From positions 1-14,088 of the forward strand of contig CALFXX010000024.1 of NCBI GenBank assembly GCA_937952975.1: a DNA stretch of 14,088 bases. The letters are read 5' to 3'. Of this stretch, positions 7,323 to 14,088 are shown in pieces; the stretch's first letter is position 1; each line of letters starts with the position of its first letter. Below the pieces are notes generated by a model that had not been told where the DNA came from, did no database searches, and worked only from the letters and a program-made list of their open reading frames with translations. The DNA comes from an uncultured Alcaligenaceae bacterium (lineage in GTDB: Bacteria; Pseudomonadota; Gammaproteobacteria; Burkholderiales; Burkholderiaceae_B). Both the position numbers and the translations under genes were made by a program.

Positions 7323-8948
7323 ATGAAACAGTTTGATTGGTCAAATCCCTATCCCACCATTCGTATCCCCGTGTTTGCTCGTAACGTGGTGTCGACCTCG
7401 CACCCCCTGGCGGCGCAAGCTGGCTTGCGGATGCTGCTCAAGGGTGGTTCGGCCGTTGATGCGGCGATTGCCGCTGCTGCGACGATTGCCTTAGTGGAGC
7501 CAGTATCTTGTGGCTTGGGTGGCGATGCGTTCGCGATTGTCTGGGATGGCAAGACCTTACAGGGGTTGAACTCTTCGGGCTATGCCCCAGAGGCCTGGAA
7601 CGTTGACTACTTCAAAAATAAATACGGTGTGAACGAAAATGGTTTAGCCAAAGCCCCGAAGCGCGGGGTCGATGCCATCACCATCCCCGGCGTGGTGGCG
7701 GGTTGGGCCGCCTTGCACGAGCGTTACGGCAAACTGCCGTTTGCAGATTTGATGGAGCCCGCCATTGAGATTGCAGAGCGTGGCTATGCTGTGCCCCCAG
7801 TGGTGGCGCAAAAGTGGGCGGCTGCCGTGCCTGAGCTCAAAGATCAGCCTGGCTTTGCGCATACCTTTATGCCCAATGGTCGCGCGCCGCACGTTGGTGA
7901 GCGCTTTGTGTTTAAAGATGTCGCCAACACATTGCGTCGTATCGGTGCAACGAAAGGCCGCGACCTCTATGAAGGCGAAACCGCCGAAAAAATCATTGCG
8001 TTCATTCAAGCCAACGGCGGGGTACATACCCTTGATGATTTGCGCAGCTACAAGCCAGACTGGGTCACGCCGATTTCAAAAAACTATCGTGGTTATACGC
8101 TGCACGAAATTCCGCCAAACGGGCAGGGCATCGCAGCCTTGATGGCGCTTGGCATTCTTGAACACTTTGATCTGGCAAGTATGAAGGTAGACTCAGTTGA
8201 GTCGCAGCATATTCAAATCGAAGCAATGAAACTTGCCATGGCCGATTTGTACCGTTACGTGTCTGACGGACGCACAATGGACGTCAGCCCAGCACAAATG
8301 CTCGATGACGCCTATTTGGCCGAACGCGCCAAACTGATTGATCCGAGCAAAGCCACGCATTTCGGCCCCGGTCAGCCTGCAACGGGCGGCACGATTTACC
8401 TAACCGCTGCTGACGAAAGCGGCATGATGATTTCGTTTATTCAGTCCAACTACATGGGCTTTGGCTCTGGTGTGGTGGTGCCGGGTACCGGTGTCAGTTT
8501 GCAAAACCGCGGCGTTGGATTTTCGATGGATCCAAACTCGCCAAACGTGGTGGCAGGGCGCAAGCGCCCGTTTCACACCATCATCCCGGGGTTTTTAACC
8601 CGCGGCGGTGTGCCAGTGATGAGTTTTGGCGTGATGGGTGGCGATATTCAACCCCAGGCGCATGTACAAACGGTGGTGCGTATGCTGGATTACAACCAGC
8701 AGCCGCAGGCAGCGTGCTGCGCGCCACGCTGGAAACTTACGCGTGACTTTACGCTTGATGTTGAATCGACCATGCGCCCTGAAACAATCGCAGGTCTCAA
8801 GGACTTAGGCCATCAACTCAAAGCGATCGATGACCCGTACATGGATTTCGGCTCGGGCCAGTTTATTTGGCGCTTATCCGATCTGCATGAAGATGGGTAT
8901 GTTGCCGCAAGCGATAGCCGTCGCGATGGGCAGGCGGTCGGCTTCTAA
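7323..8948 (+). CDS. ggt: gamma-glutamyltransferase family protein (Ntn hydrolase)
   Basis: A 541-residue protein of the gamma-glutamyltranspeptidase family. The proenzyme cleaves itself before a threonine, which becomes the N-terminal nucleophile of the small subunit. Here that residue is most likely Thr357 in the segment ATGG/TIYLTAADESGMMISFIQ. Other family features are GGSAVDAAIAAAATIALVEP, GLGGDAFAIVW, NSSGYAPEAW, the glycine-rich YMGFGSGVVVPGTGVSLQNRG, and QNPQA-like QQPQAACCAPRW near the end. Such enzymes hydrolyse or transfer the gamma-glutamyl group of glutathione or related compounds; some relatives act as acylases, so the substrate is uncertain. No signal peptide is seen, unlike E. 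coli Ggt, so a cytoplasmic location is likely. ATG 7323 is chosen over TTG 7302, which falls in the terminator tail, but no good ribosome binding site precedes it. Confidence 0.88.
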   Translation: MKQFDWSNPYPTIRIPVFARNVVSTSHPLAAQAGLRMLLKGGSAVDAAIAAAATIALVEPVSCGLGGDAFAIVWDGKTLQGLNSSGYAPEAWNVDYFKNKYGVNENGLAKAPKRGVDAITIPGVVAGWAALHERYGKLPFADLMEPAIEIAERGYAVPPVVAQKWAAAVPELKDQPGFAHTFMPNGRAPHVGERFVFKDVANTLRRIGATKGRDLYEGETAEKIIAFIQANGGVHTLDDLRSYKPDWVTPISKNYRGYTLHEIPPNGQGIAALMALGILEHFDLASMKVDSVESQHIQIEAMKLAMADLYRYVSDGRTMDVSPAQMLDDAYLAERAKLIDPSKATHFGPGQPATGGTIYLTAADESGMMISFIQSNYMGFGSGVVVPGTGVSLQNRGVGFSMDPNSPNVVAGRKRPFHTIIPGFLTRGGVPVMSFGVMGGDIQPQAHVQTVVRMLDYNQQPQAACCAPRWKLTRDFTLDVESTMRPETIAGLKDLGHQLKAIDDPYMDFGSGQFIWRLSDLHEDGYVAASDSRRDGQAVGF

Positions 8949-8960
8949 GCGCCGTTTTTA
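8939..8960 (+). terminator. possible weak terminator overlapping the ggt stop
   Basis: CGGC (8939-8942) and GCCG (8951-8954) can pair around an 8-base loop containing the TAA stop, and TTTTTA follows. The stem is only 4 bp, so this is a weak candidate. No better one is seen before the fdn operon. Confidence 0.3.
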
Positions 8961-9042
8961 AGCAGAGCAGTTTTTTACGCTGAGGTCAGACCTTGTCTTT
9001 GAGGTCGATGTTCTTGCAATGCATTCTTCTCGGTTGAGCTTT

Positions 9043-9071
9043 TTGATACGCACTAAGGTCTTTTATATATT
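9043..9071 (+). promoter_or_regulatory. sigma70-type promoter upstream of the formate dehydrogenase operon
   Basis: TTGATA (9043-9048, 5 of 6 to TTGACA) and TATATT (9066-9071, 5 of 6 to TATAAT) are separated by 17 bases, the ideal spacing. It lies in the AT-rich part of the 316-base gap before fdnG. The predicted start near 9078 would give a leader of about 187 bases containing the 11-bp repeat array. Confidence 0.55.
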
Positions 9072-9141
9072 TATTAGTAATTAAGGGTTTCTACTATTCG
9101 TAAATAACGTGACTTCGGCTAGGATTTGTGCAGTAAAGCTC

Positions 9142-9196
9142 TTTTCAGCTTATCGTCAGGTCGCTGTCAGATAAATGTCAGATGGTTGGCAGTATT
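9142..9196 (+). repeat. five tandem 11-bp units, Pho-box-like, upstream of fdnG
   Basis: Seven-base cores recur every 11 bases: TTTTCAG (9142), TCGTCAG (9153), CTGTCAG (9164), ATGTCAG (9175) and TTGGCAG (9186). They are separated by 4-base spacers CTTA, GTCG, ATAA, ATGG, with TATT following the last. The phase is exact, one helical turn per unit. The two central units resemble a PhoB box, which is known as CTGTCAT direct repeats on an 11-bp period with AT-rich spacers; here the seventh base is G in place of T. The array ends 68 bases before the fdnG start. It is probably an activator or repressor site. PhoB is one candidate, not shown. Confidence 0.5.
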
Positions 9197-9264
9197 TGAA
9201 GGTGATTTGCAGTTTTTGTTTTTTTGAAAAATGCTTGCGCTCGCCTAACCTCGAAGGAGTCAAC

Positions 9265-12200
9265 ATGCCTGAAGTGAAACTGACCCGGCGTCAGTTTTTT
9301 CAAGTCACCGGTGCCGGACTCGGCGCAAGCAGCATGACCGTCATGGGTCTTGCGCATGCCGCTGATCCCGTGTTTGCCAAACCAAACAAACTTGAAAAAA
9401 CCACAGAGACGCGTAGTACCTGCCCTTACTGTTCTGTGAGTTGTGGCGTGCTGATGTACAGCCGCAAAGACGCAAGCGGTAAGTTGAAGGTGATGCACGT
9501 TGAGGGTGATCCTGATAATCCAGTCAACAAGGGCACACTGTGTCCCAAGGGCGCTGGCATTCTTGACATGATCGAGAGCCCCAACCGCTTACAGTTTCCT
9601 GAAGTGCGTGAGCCGGGCTCAAACACTTGGAAGCGCATCTCTTGGGATGAGGCGTTGACGCGCATCACCAAGCGGATGAAGGCTGATCGCGATCAAAACT
9701 TTGTCGCAAAAAATGCAGCAGGCGTAACCGTGAACCGCTGGAATACATTCGGCATGCTGGTGAGCTCGGCTTCAAATAACGAAGCGGGTTACCTGAGCGC
9801 CAAGGTGTTGCGTTCATTGGGCGTTGTTGCACTCGATACACAAGCGCGTATTTGACACGCCCCGACGGTAGCCAGTCTGGCTCCGACGTTTGGGCGCGGT
9901 TCGATGACCAACCACTGGGTTGACATCAAAAACGCTGACTTAGTATTGATTATGGGTGGGAATGCCGCCGAAGCACACCCTTGCGGCTTTAAGTGGGTGG
10001 TCAAGGCCAAAGCACAACGTGGTGCCAAGCTCGTTGTGGTGGATCCGCGCTTTACACGTTCTGCAGCTGTGGCCGATTACTACGCGCCGATTCGGGTCGG
10101 TGCTGACATCGCCTTTTTGGGCGGTGTGATCAACTATTTGTTGGCTAACGACAAAATACATCACGAGTACGTTAAAAACTATACGAACTCTGCCTTCTTG
10201 ATCAACCCAGATTACGGGTTTAAAGATGGTTTGTTCACAGGTTATGACGAGGCCAAGCGTTCTTACGCCAAAGGCACTTGGACGTATCAAATGGAAGATG
10301 GGTTTGCCAAGGTTGATCCAACCTTACAAGACCCAAACTGTGTCTTCCAGTTGATGAAGAAGCATTACTCGCGCTACACGCCTGAGTTGGTCAGCAGTGT
10401 CACTGGCACGCCTAAAGAGCAGTTTTTAAAAGTCTGCGAGCTGATTGCTGCGACCTCGGTTGGCAACAAGACCATGACGATCTTGTACGCGTTGGGCTGG
10501 ACGCAGCACTCGGTTGGCTCTGAAAACATTCGTACGATGGCGATGATCCAGTTGCTCTTGGGCAATATGGGGATGGCCGGTGGTGGCGTGAACGCGTTGC
10601 GTGGTCATGCCAATGTGCAGGGTATCACTGACCAGTGCTTGTATTCAGAGGTATTGCCTGGGTATTTGTCTTCACCTGCTGATGCAGATAAAACCTACGA
10701 CGAATACACAGCGGCGCGTACTCCGAAGGCCTTGCGCCCTGGGCAGATGAATTTTCCGCAAAACTTTTCGAAGTGGTTCAACAGCTTGATGAAAGCTTGG
10801 TATGGCGAACACGCCACAACCGAGACCAATTTTGCTTACGACTACTTGCCTAAGCGTGATGCGCCATACGACATCATGCAAATTTTTGACAATATGCATC
10901 ATGGCAAGATGTCGGGTTTTATTTCGTCTGGCTTTAACCCGCTCGCGGCAATTGCCAATAAACACAAGATCAGTGCTGCGCTGTCTAAACTTAAGTATCT
11001 TGTGATTATTGATCCGCTCTCGACCGAGACGAGTGAATTCTGGAAAAACTACGGCGAATTTAACAACGTCGATGCAAGCAAAATCCAGACTGAAGTGTTT
11101 CGCTTGCCGGGCACCTGTTTTGCCGAGCAAGATGGTTCGTTCACAAATTCCAGTCGTGTGATTCAGTGGCACTGGAAAGCGGCGGATGGCCCCGGCGAGT
11201 CAAAGTCCGATCAAGAAATTATTGCCGCCTTGTTTACGCGTCTGCGGGATATGTACAAGAAAGAGGGTGGTGCCTATCCGGATCCAATTTTGAATCTGAC
11301 CTGGAACTACACCGATCCATTGAACCCGGATGCGGGTGAAATCAACAAAGAGATCAGTGGTAAGGCACTGGTTGATTTGAAAGACGCTGCGGGTAACGTA
11401 CTGGTGCCGGCCGGTGAGCAGCTCGCGGGCTTTGCACAGCTGGTGGATAACGGCGGCACCTCATGCGGTAACTGGATTTATTCAGGGATGTGGAACAAGG
11501 CCGGCAACCTGACCGCGCGCCGCGATCCAACGGACGCATCGGAAAACGGCATTGGTCAAAGCTTGAATTGGGGCTTTGCGTGGCCAGCTAATCGGCGTAT
11601 TTTGTATAACCGTGCGTCCGCGGATATGAATGGCAAGCCTTGGGATGAATCACGTACGGTGCTGAAATGGATGGGCGATAAGTGGGGCGGCAGCGATGTG
11701 CCCGATATGCGTCCTAACGCCAAGCCTGAAGAAAACGTGATGCCATTTATCATGACGCAAGAAGGCGTGGGGCGTTTGTTTGCACCTCAGATGGCTGAGG
11801 GGCCGTTTCCTGAGCACTACGAGCCGTTCGAGACGCCGCTGGGACGCAACCCGATGCATCCTGATAACCCCAAGGCAACGTCGAATCCCGCTTCTCGGGT
11901 GTACAAAGGGGATATGGAAATCTTTGGTACTCGGAAAGATTATCCTTTTGCCGCGACGACCTACCGCCTGGTTGAGCACTTTCACTATTGGTCAAAACAT
12001 TCAGATCTGAACGCTATCGTGCAGCCTGAAATGTTTGTTGAGATTAGTCAAGAGCTGGCCAAAATGCGTGGTATTGCCTCGGGCGACCGCGTGAAGGTGA
12101 GCTCTGCTCGCGGGCATGTGCATGCGAAAGCGATGGTGACGATGCGCTTAAAAGGCATGAAGGTCGATGGCCAAACGATATATCACGTTGGTATACCGAT

Positions 12201-12327
12201 TCATTTTGGCTTTAAAGGCTTGACTAAACCGGCACAGCTTGCGAACTCGCTGACGCCCTATGTTGCCGATGCAAATTCGCAGACGCCAGAGTTCAAGGCG
12301 TTCTTGGTCAACATTGAGAAAGCATAA
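9265..12327 (+). CDS. fdnG: selenocysteine-containing formate dehydrogenase, alpha (catalytic) subunit
   Basis: Read through an in-frame TGA at 9853-9855, this is a 1020-residue molybdopterin enzyme that oxidises formate to CO2, close in length to E. coli FdnG/FdoG (about 1015). The start at 9265 has GGAG 6 bases upstream and opens with a Tat signal peptide (LTRRQFFQV, cleavage near AHA/AD at about 32-33), so the folded subunit is exported to the periplasm. Cys53, Cys56, Cys60 and Cys93 (CPYCSVSC ... CPKG) hold a 4Fe-4S cluster. The TGA is residue 197 in QARI-U-HAPTVASLAPTFGRG, matching the Sec site of FdnG, followed by its catalytic His198. The remainder has bis-MGD binding segments such as MGGNAAEAHP, VVDPRFTRSAAVADYYAPIR and LLGNMGMAGGGVNALRGHANVQG. 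fdnH starts 11 bases after the stop. Automatic callers would split it into 9265-9855 and 9904-12327. The FdnG versus FdoG name is arbitrary here. Confidence 0.96.
9853..9900 (+). promoter_or_regulatory. UGA selenocysteine codon and SECIS hairpin
   Basis: Directly after TGA 9853-9855, a lower stem CGCCC (9858-9862) / GGGCG (9892-9896) leads to an upper stem. There CGG (9866-9868) pairs with CCG (9883-9885), U9869 is bulged, and AGCC (9870-9873) pairs with GGCU (9879-9882). The loop is AGUCU, containing the GU dinucleotide. A bulged U and a GU loop at this distance are the known SelB-binding features of bacterial SECIS elements, and the layout is that of E. coli fdnG. Confidence 0.9.
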
Positions 12328-12338
12328 GGGGATACGAC

Positions 12339-13220
12339 ATGGCAACTCAAGCACTTCACGTCGTCGCCCAGTCTGCTACGACCATGACTCCACCCGCTGC
12401 GGCGGCCAAGACAGTTCATGTCGCCAAGCTGATCGATATTTCGAGCTGCATTGGCTGCAAGGCCTGTCAGGTTGCCTGCATGGAGTGGAACGAAACCCGT
12501 CCTGTCGTCGGTGACACCGATGGCACGTATAACAATCCGCTTGAACTCGGTGCGAATGCCTGGACGGTGATGAAATTTAACGAGGTCGAGAACGCTCAGG
12601 GCGGCATTGACTGGTTGATTCGCAAAGATGGCTGTATGCATTGCGAAGACCCAGGCTGCTTAAAAGCATGCCCAAGCCCCGGTGCAATTGTCAAACTCGA
12701 CAACGGCATTGTGGATTTCAACTCTGACAAATGCATTGGCTGCGGCTATTGCGTGGCTGGCTGTCCGTTTGACGTGCCAAAAATTTCGCAGGCAACTAAC
12801 AAGGCGACTAAGTGCACGTTGTGTTCGGATCGTGTATCGGTTGGCAATGAACCTGCGTGTGTCAAAGCTTGCCCGACTCAGGCCCTCACTTTTGGTACTA
12901 AAGACGACCGCATTCAATACGCGAACGAGCGTATTAAAGATTTGAACGGTCGTGGTTATGACAAGGCCTCCTTGTATAACCCACAAGGTGTAGGGGGCAC
13001 ACACGTGATGTATGTGCTGCCGCATGGAGACAAGCCCACGGCGTACAGTGGCTTGCCGGCTGATCCTAAAATCTCGTCGACTGTCGGGCTCTGGAAAGGC
13101 ATCATGAAACCGATTGCGTTGTTAACCATGGCGGCAACTGTATTTGCCGGTGTGATTCACTACGCGATTAAAGGCCCGGATACGGTTGATGAAGATCACG
13201 ACGACTCTAACAAGTCTTAA
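12339..13220 (+). CDS. fdnH: formate dehydrogenase beta subunit, four 4Fe-4S clusters, membrane anchored
   Basis: A 293-residue electron-transfer subunit (FdnH/FdoH, also called FdxH). Four cysteine groups are visible: CIGCKACQVAC (Cys37, 40, 43, 47), CMHCEDPGCLKACP, CIGCGYCVAGCPFDVPK and CTLCSDRVSVGNEPACVKACP. This is the standard set for four 4Fe-4S clusters, forming a wire from the catalytic subunit to the haem subunit. A single transmembrane helix lies near residues 256-276 (LLTMAATVFAGVIHYAI), followed by an acidic tail (DEDHDD). In the family the Fe-S domain is periplasmic and travels with the Tat-exported alpha subunit, since it has no signal of its own. The start is supported by AAGGGG about 7 bases upstream. 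Spacing to fdnG and to fdnI is 11 bases each. An Ala/Thr-rich N-terminal extension of about 25 residues precedes the first conserved segment. Confidence 0.95.
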   Translation: MATQALHVVAQSATTMTPPAAAAKTVHVAKLIDISSCIGCKACQVACMEWNETRPVVGDTDGTYNNPLELGANAWTVMKFNEVENAQGGIDWLIRKDGCMHCEDPGCLKACPSPGAIVKLDNGIVDFNSDKCIGCGYCVAGCPFDVPKISQATNKATKCTLCSDRVSVGNEPACVKACPTQALTFGTKDDRIQYANERIKDLNGRGYDKASLYNPQGVGGTHVMYVLPHGDKPTAYSGLPADPKISSTVGLWKGIMKPIALLTMAATVFAGVIHYAIKGPDTVDEDHDDSNKS

Positions 13221-13231
13221 GGAGATGAACC

Positions 13232-13858
13232 ATGTCTAATCAAGAGGGATTGGTGCGGTACAAGGGCTCGGATCGTTTGAATCATTGGCTCATTGCGCTT
13301 CTGTTTGTGTTGGCTGCACTGAGCGGCTTGGCGATGTTTCATCCTTCAATGTTTTTTCTGTCAGGCGTGTTTGGTGGCGGTGCCTTGACCAGAGTGCTGC
13401 ATCCATTTATCGGTTCGGCAATGTTTCTGTTGTTTGTGATGATTTTTTTCAAGTTCTGGCATCACAATATTCTCACGGCCAACGATCGCAAGTGGCTGGG
13501 GCAGATCGGTGACGTGTTGGGCAAACGTCATGAGCGTTTGCCAGAGGTAGGGCGTTATAACGGTGGGCAGAAAGCTGCTTTCTGGGTGATGGTCTTGACC
13601 ATGATCTTGTTGGTGGTATCGGGCTTGGCGTTTTGGCGGCCTTACTTCTCACATTACTTTTCAGTTGATGTGACGCGTGTCGCTGCCTTGGTGCACGCGG
13701 TGTCTGCGTGGGTACTGATTTTGACGATCATTACTCACGTGTACGCGGCGCTCTGGGTCAAGGGTACGATTGGTGCGATGTGGACAGGTGTGGTGAGTCG
13801 TGCCTGGGCGCGTAAACACCACCCTGGTTGGTTTAAAGAAGTGACCGGCGGCAAATAG
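13232..13858 (+). CDS. fdnI: formate dehydrogenase gamma subunit, cytochrome b556
   Basis: A 208-residue integral membrane cytochrome b of the FdnI/FdoI family. Four hydrophobic helices are visible at about residues 17-36, 55-75, 115-134 and 150-173. Histidines at 18 (RLNHW), 57 (VLHPFIG), 155 (LVHAVSAW) and 169 (IITHVYAAL) fall at the same positions as the haem ligands of E. coli FdnI, so two b haems are expected. GRYNGGQK in the loop and KHHPGWFKEV at the C-terminus are family signatures. It takes electrons from the beta subunit and reduces quinone at the membrane. A strong ribosome binding site, AAGGAGATGA, lies directly before the ATG. It is the last gene of the operon in the window; no fdhE is seen after it. 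Confidence 0.95.
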   Translation: MSNQEGLVRYKGSDRLNHWLIALLFVLAALSGLAMFHPSMFFLSGVFGGGALTRVLHPFIGSAMFLLFVMIFFKFWHHNILTANDRKWLGQIGDVLGKRHERLPEVGRYNGGQKAAFWVMVLTMILLVVSGLAFWRPYFSHYFSVDVTRVAALVHAVSAWVLILTIITHVYAALWVKGTIGAMWTGVVSRAWARKHHPGWFKEVTGGK

Positions 13859-13932
13859 TTCTGTTGGTCATTTGGTCATTGAGTGAGAGCGGGGGGATGA
13901 GCCGAAAGCTTCCTGTTGTTGCTCGGTTTTCA

Positions 13933-13960
13933 CAAGGGGAAGACTGAGATCTTCCCCTTG
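13933..13960. terminator. perfect 11-bp hairpin downstream of the fdn operon
   Basis: CAAGGGGAAGA (13933-13943) and TCTTCCCCTTG (13950-13960) pair perfectly around a 6-base loop, 74 bases after the fdnI stop. No U-tract follows on either strand, so it may be a processing or 3'-stabilising stem instead of a true intrinsic terminator. A second 7-bp stem (13961-13978, loop CACG) follows directly. Confidence 0.4.
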
Positions 13961-14000
13961 AGCGTTTCACGAAGCGCTTAGGCTTACTGCCCGGCGCAGT

Positions 14001-14025
14001 AAAAAGCCCCGTCTGTTTGGACGGG
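14001..14025 (-). terminator. rho-independent terminator for a converging minus-strand gene
   Basis: On the minus strand CCCGTC and GACGGG (14020-14025 and 14008-14013) enclose a 6-base loop, followed by GGCTTTTTAC. This is a good terminator shape. The gene it would serve lies beyond the contig end. Confidence 0.6.
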
Positions 14026-14070
14026 TAGGACAGCATCAAGATTTGAGATCGCAACATGAGCGTTAAAGCA

Positions 14071-14088
14071 AGATCGGAAGAGCACACG
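14071..14088. other. Illumina TruSeq adapter sequence (assembly contamination)
   Basis: The last 18 bases, AGATCGGAAGAGCACACG, are identical to the beginning of the standard TruSeq read-through adapter. They are not genomic. Translated on the minus strand they give the familiar artefact CSSDL. Confidence 0.95.

Noticed and set aside
9180..9215. Sigma54 promoter before fdnG
   Set aside because: Several GG dinucleotides occur near TTTGCAG, but none has GC at the required spacing of 10 bases.
9175..9264. Upstream ATG at 9175 as the fdnG start
   Set aside because: It lies inside the repeat array, adds 30 non-conserved residues before the Tat motif and has no ribosome binding site; ATG 9265 has GGAG at proper spacing.
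9904..12327. A separate 807-residue formate dehydrogenase gene starting at ATG 9904
   Set aside because: The frame is continuous with 9265-9855 through a Sec TGA followed by a SECIS hairpin, and the 17 codons between TGA and ATG 9904 encode conserved FdnG sequence.
13833..14087. Minus-strand reading frame at the contig end
   Set aside because: Its first codons come from the Illumina adapter, and the rest crosses the hairpins and the fdnI 3' end with no recognisable protein features.

Overview
The window looks like a contig from a betaproteobacterium, most likely Burkholderiales and plausibly the Alcaligenaceae. This rests on the protein families, the nadE-glnB pairing and the gene style, not on a database match. 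The base composition is moderate G+C, except for an AT-rich stretch of about 200 bases ahead of the formate dehydrogenase genes. The contig opens inside a gene (nlpD). It ends in 18 bases identical to the Illumina TruSeq adapter, so genomic sequence stops at about 14070.

Left part (1-5084): a + strand run of nlpD (5' truncated), a PolB-like 3'-5' exonuclease, a small exported LTxxQ/Spy-CpxP-like protein and rlmD (23S rRNA m5U methyltransferase). It faces argH (argininosuccinate lyase) on the minus strand, and a strong 12-bp inverted repeat lies between the two converging 3' ends.

Middle (5085-8948): a compact divergent promoter region separates argH from nadE (glutamine-dependent NAD+ synthetase). 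glnB (nitrogen regulatory P-II) follows nadE after 21 bases and starts with TTG. A good rho-independent terminator closes this pair. A cytoplasmic-type gamma-glutamyltransferase family gene comes next.

Right part (8949-13858): a 316-bp regulatory region leads into a three-gene operon for a membrane-bound, periplasm-facing formate dehydrogenase of the FdnGHI/FdoGHI type. The catalytic subunit is a selenoprotein: an in-frame TGA at 9853 is Sec197 and is followed directly by a SECIS hairpin. The beta subunit carries four 4Fe-4S sites and the gamma subunit is a b-type cytochrome. Together they oxidise formate outside the cytoplasm and send electrons through Fe-S centres and haem to the quinone pool. 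Upstream lie a good sigma70-type promoter and five tandem 11-bp units resembling PhoB half-sites. This array is the least expected signal in the window.

The tail (13859-14088) holds several hairpins, including a minus-strand terminator that implies a converging gene just beyond the contig end. I found no mobile element, CRISPR array, tRNA or rRNA, and no convincing undescribed gene system.
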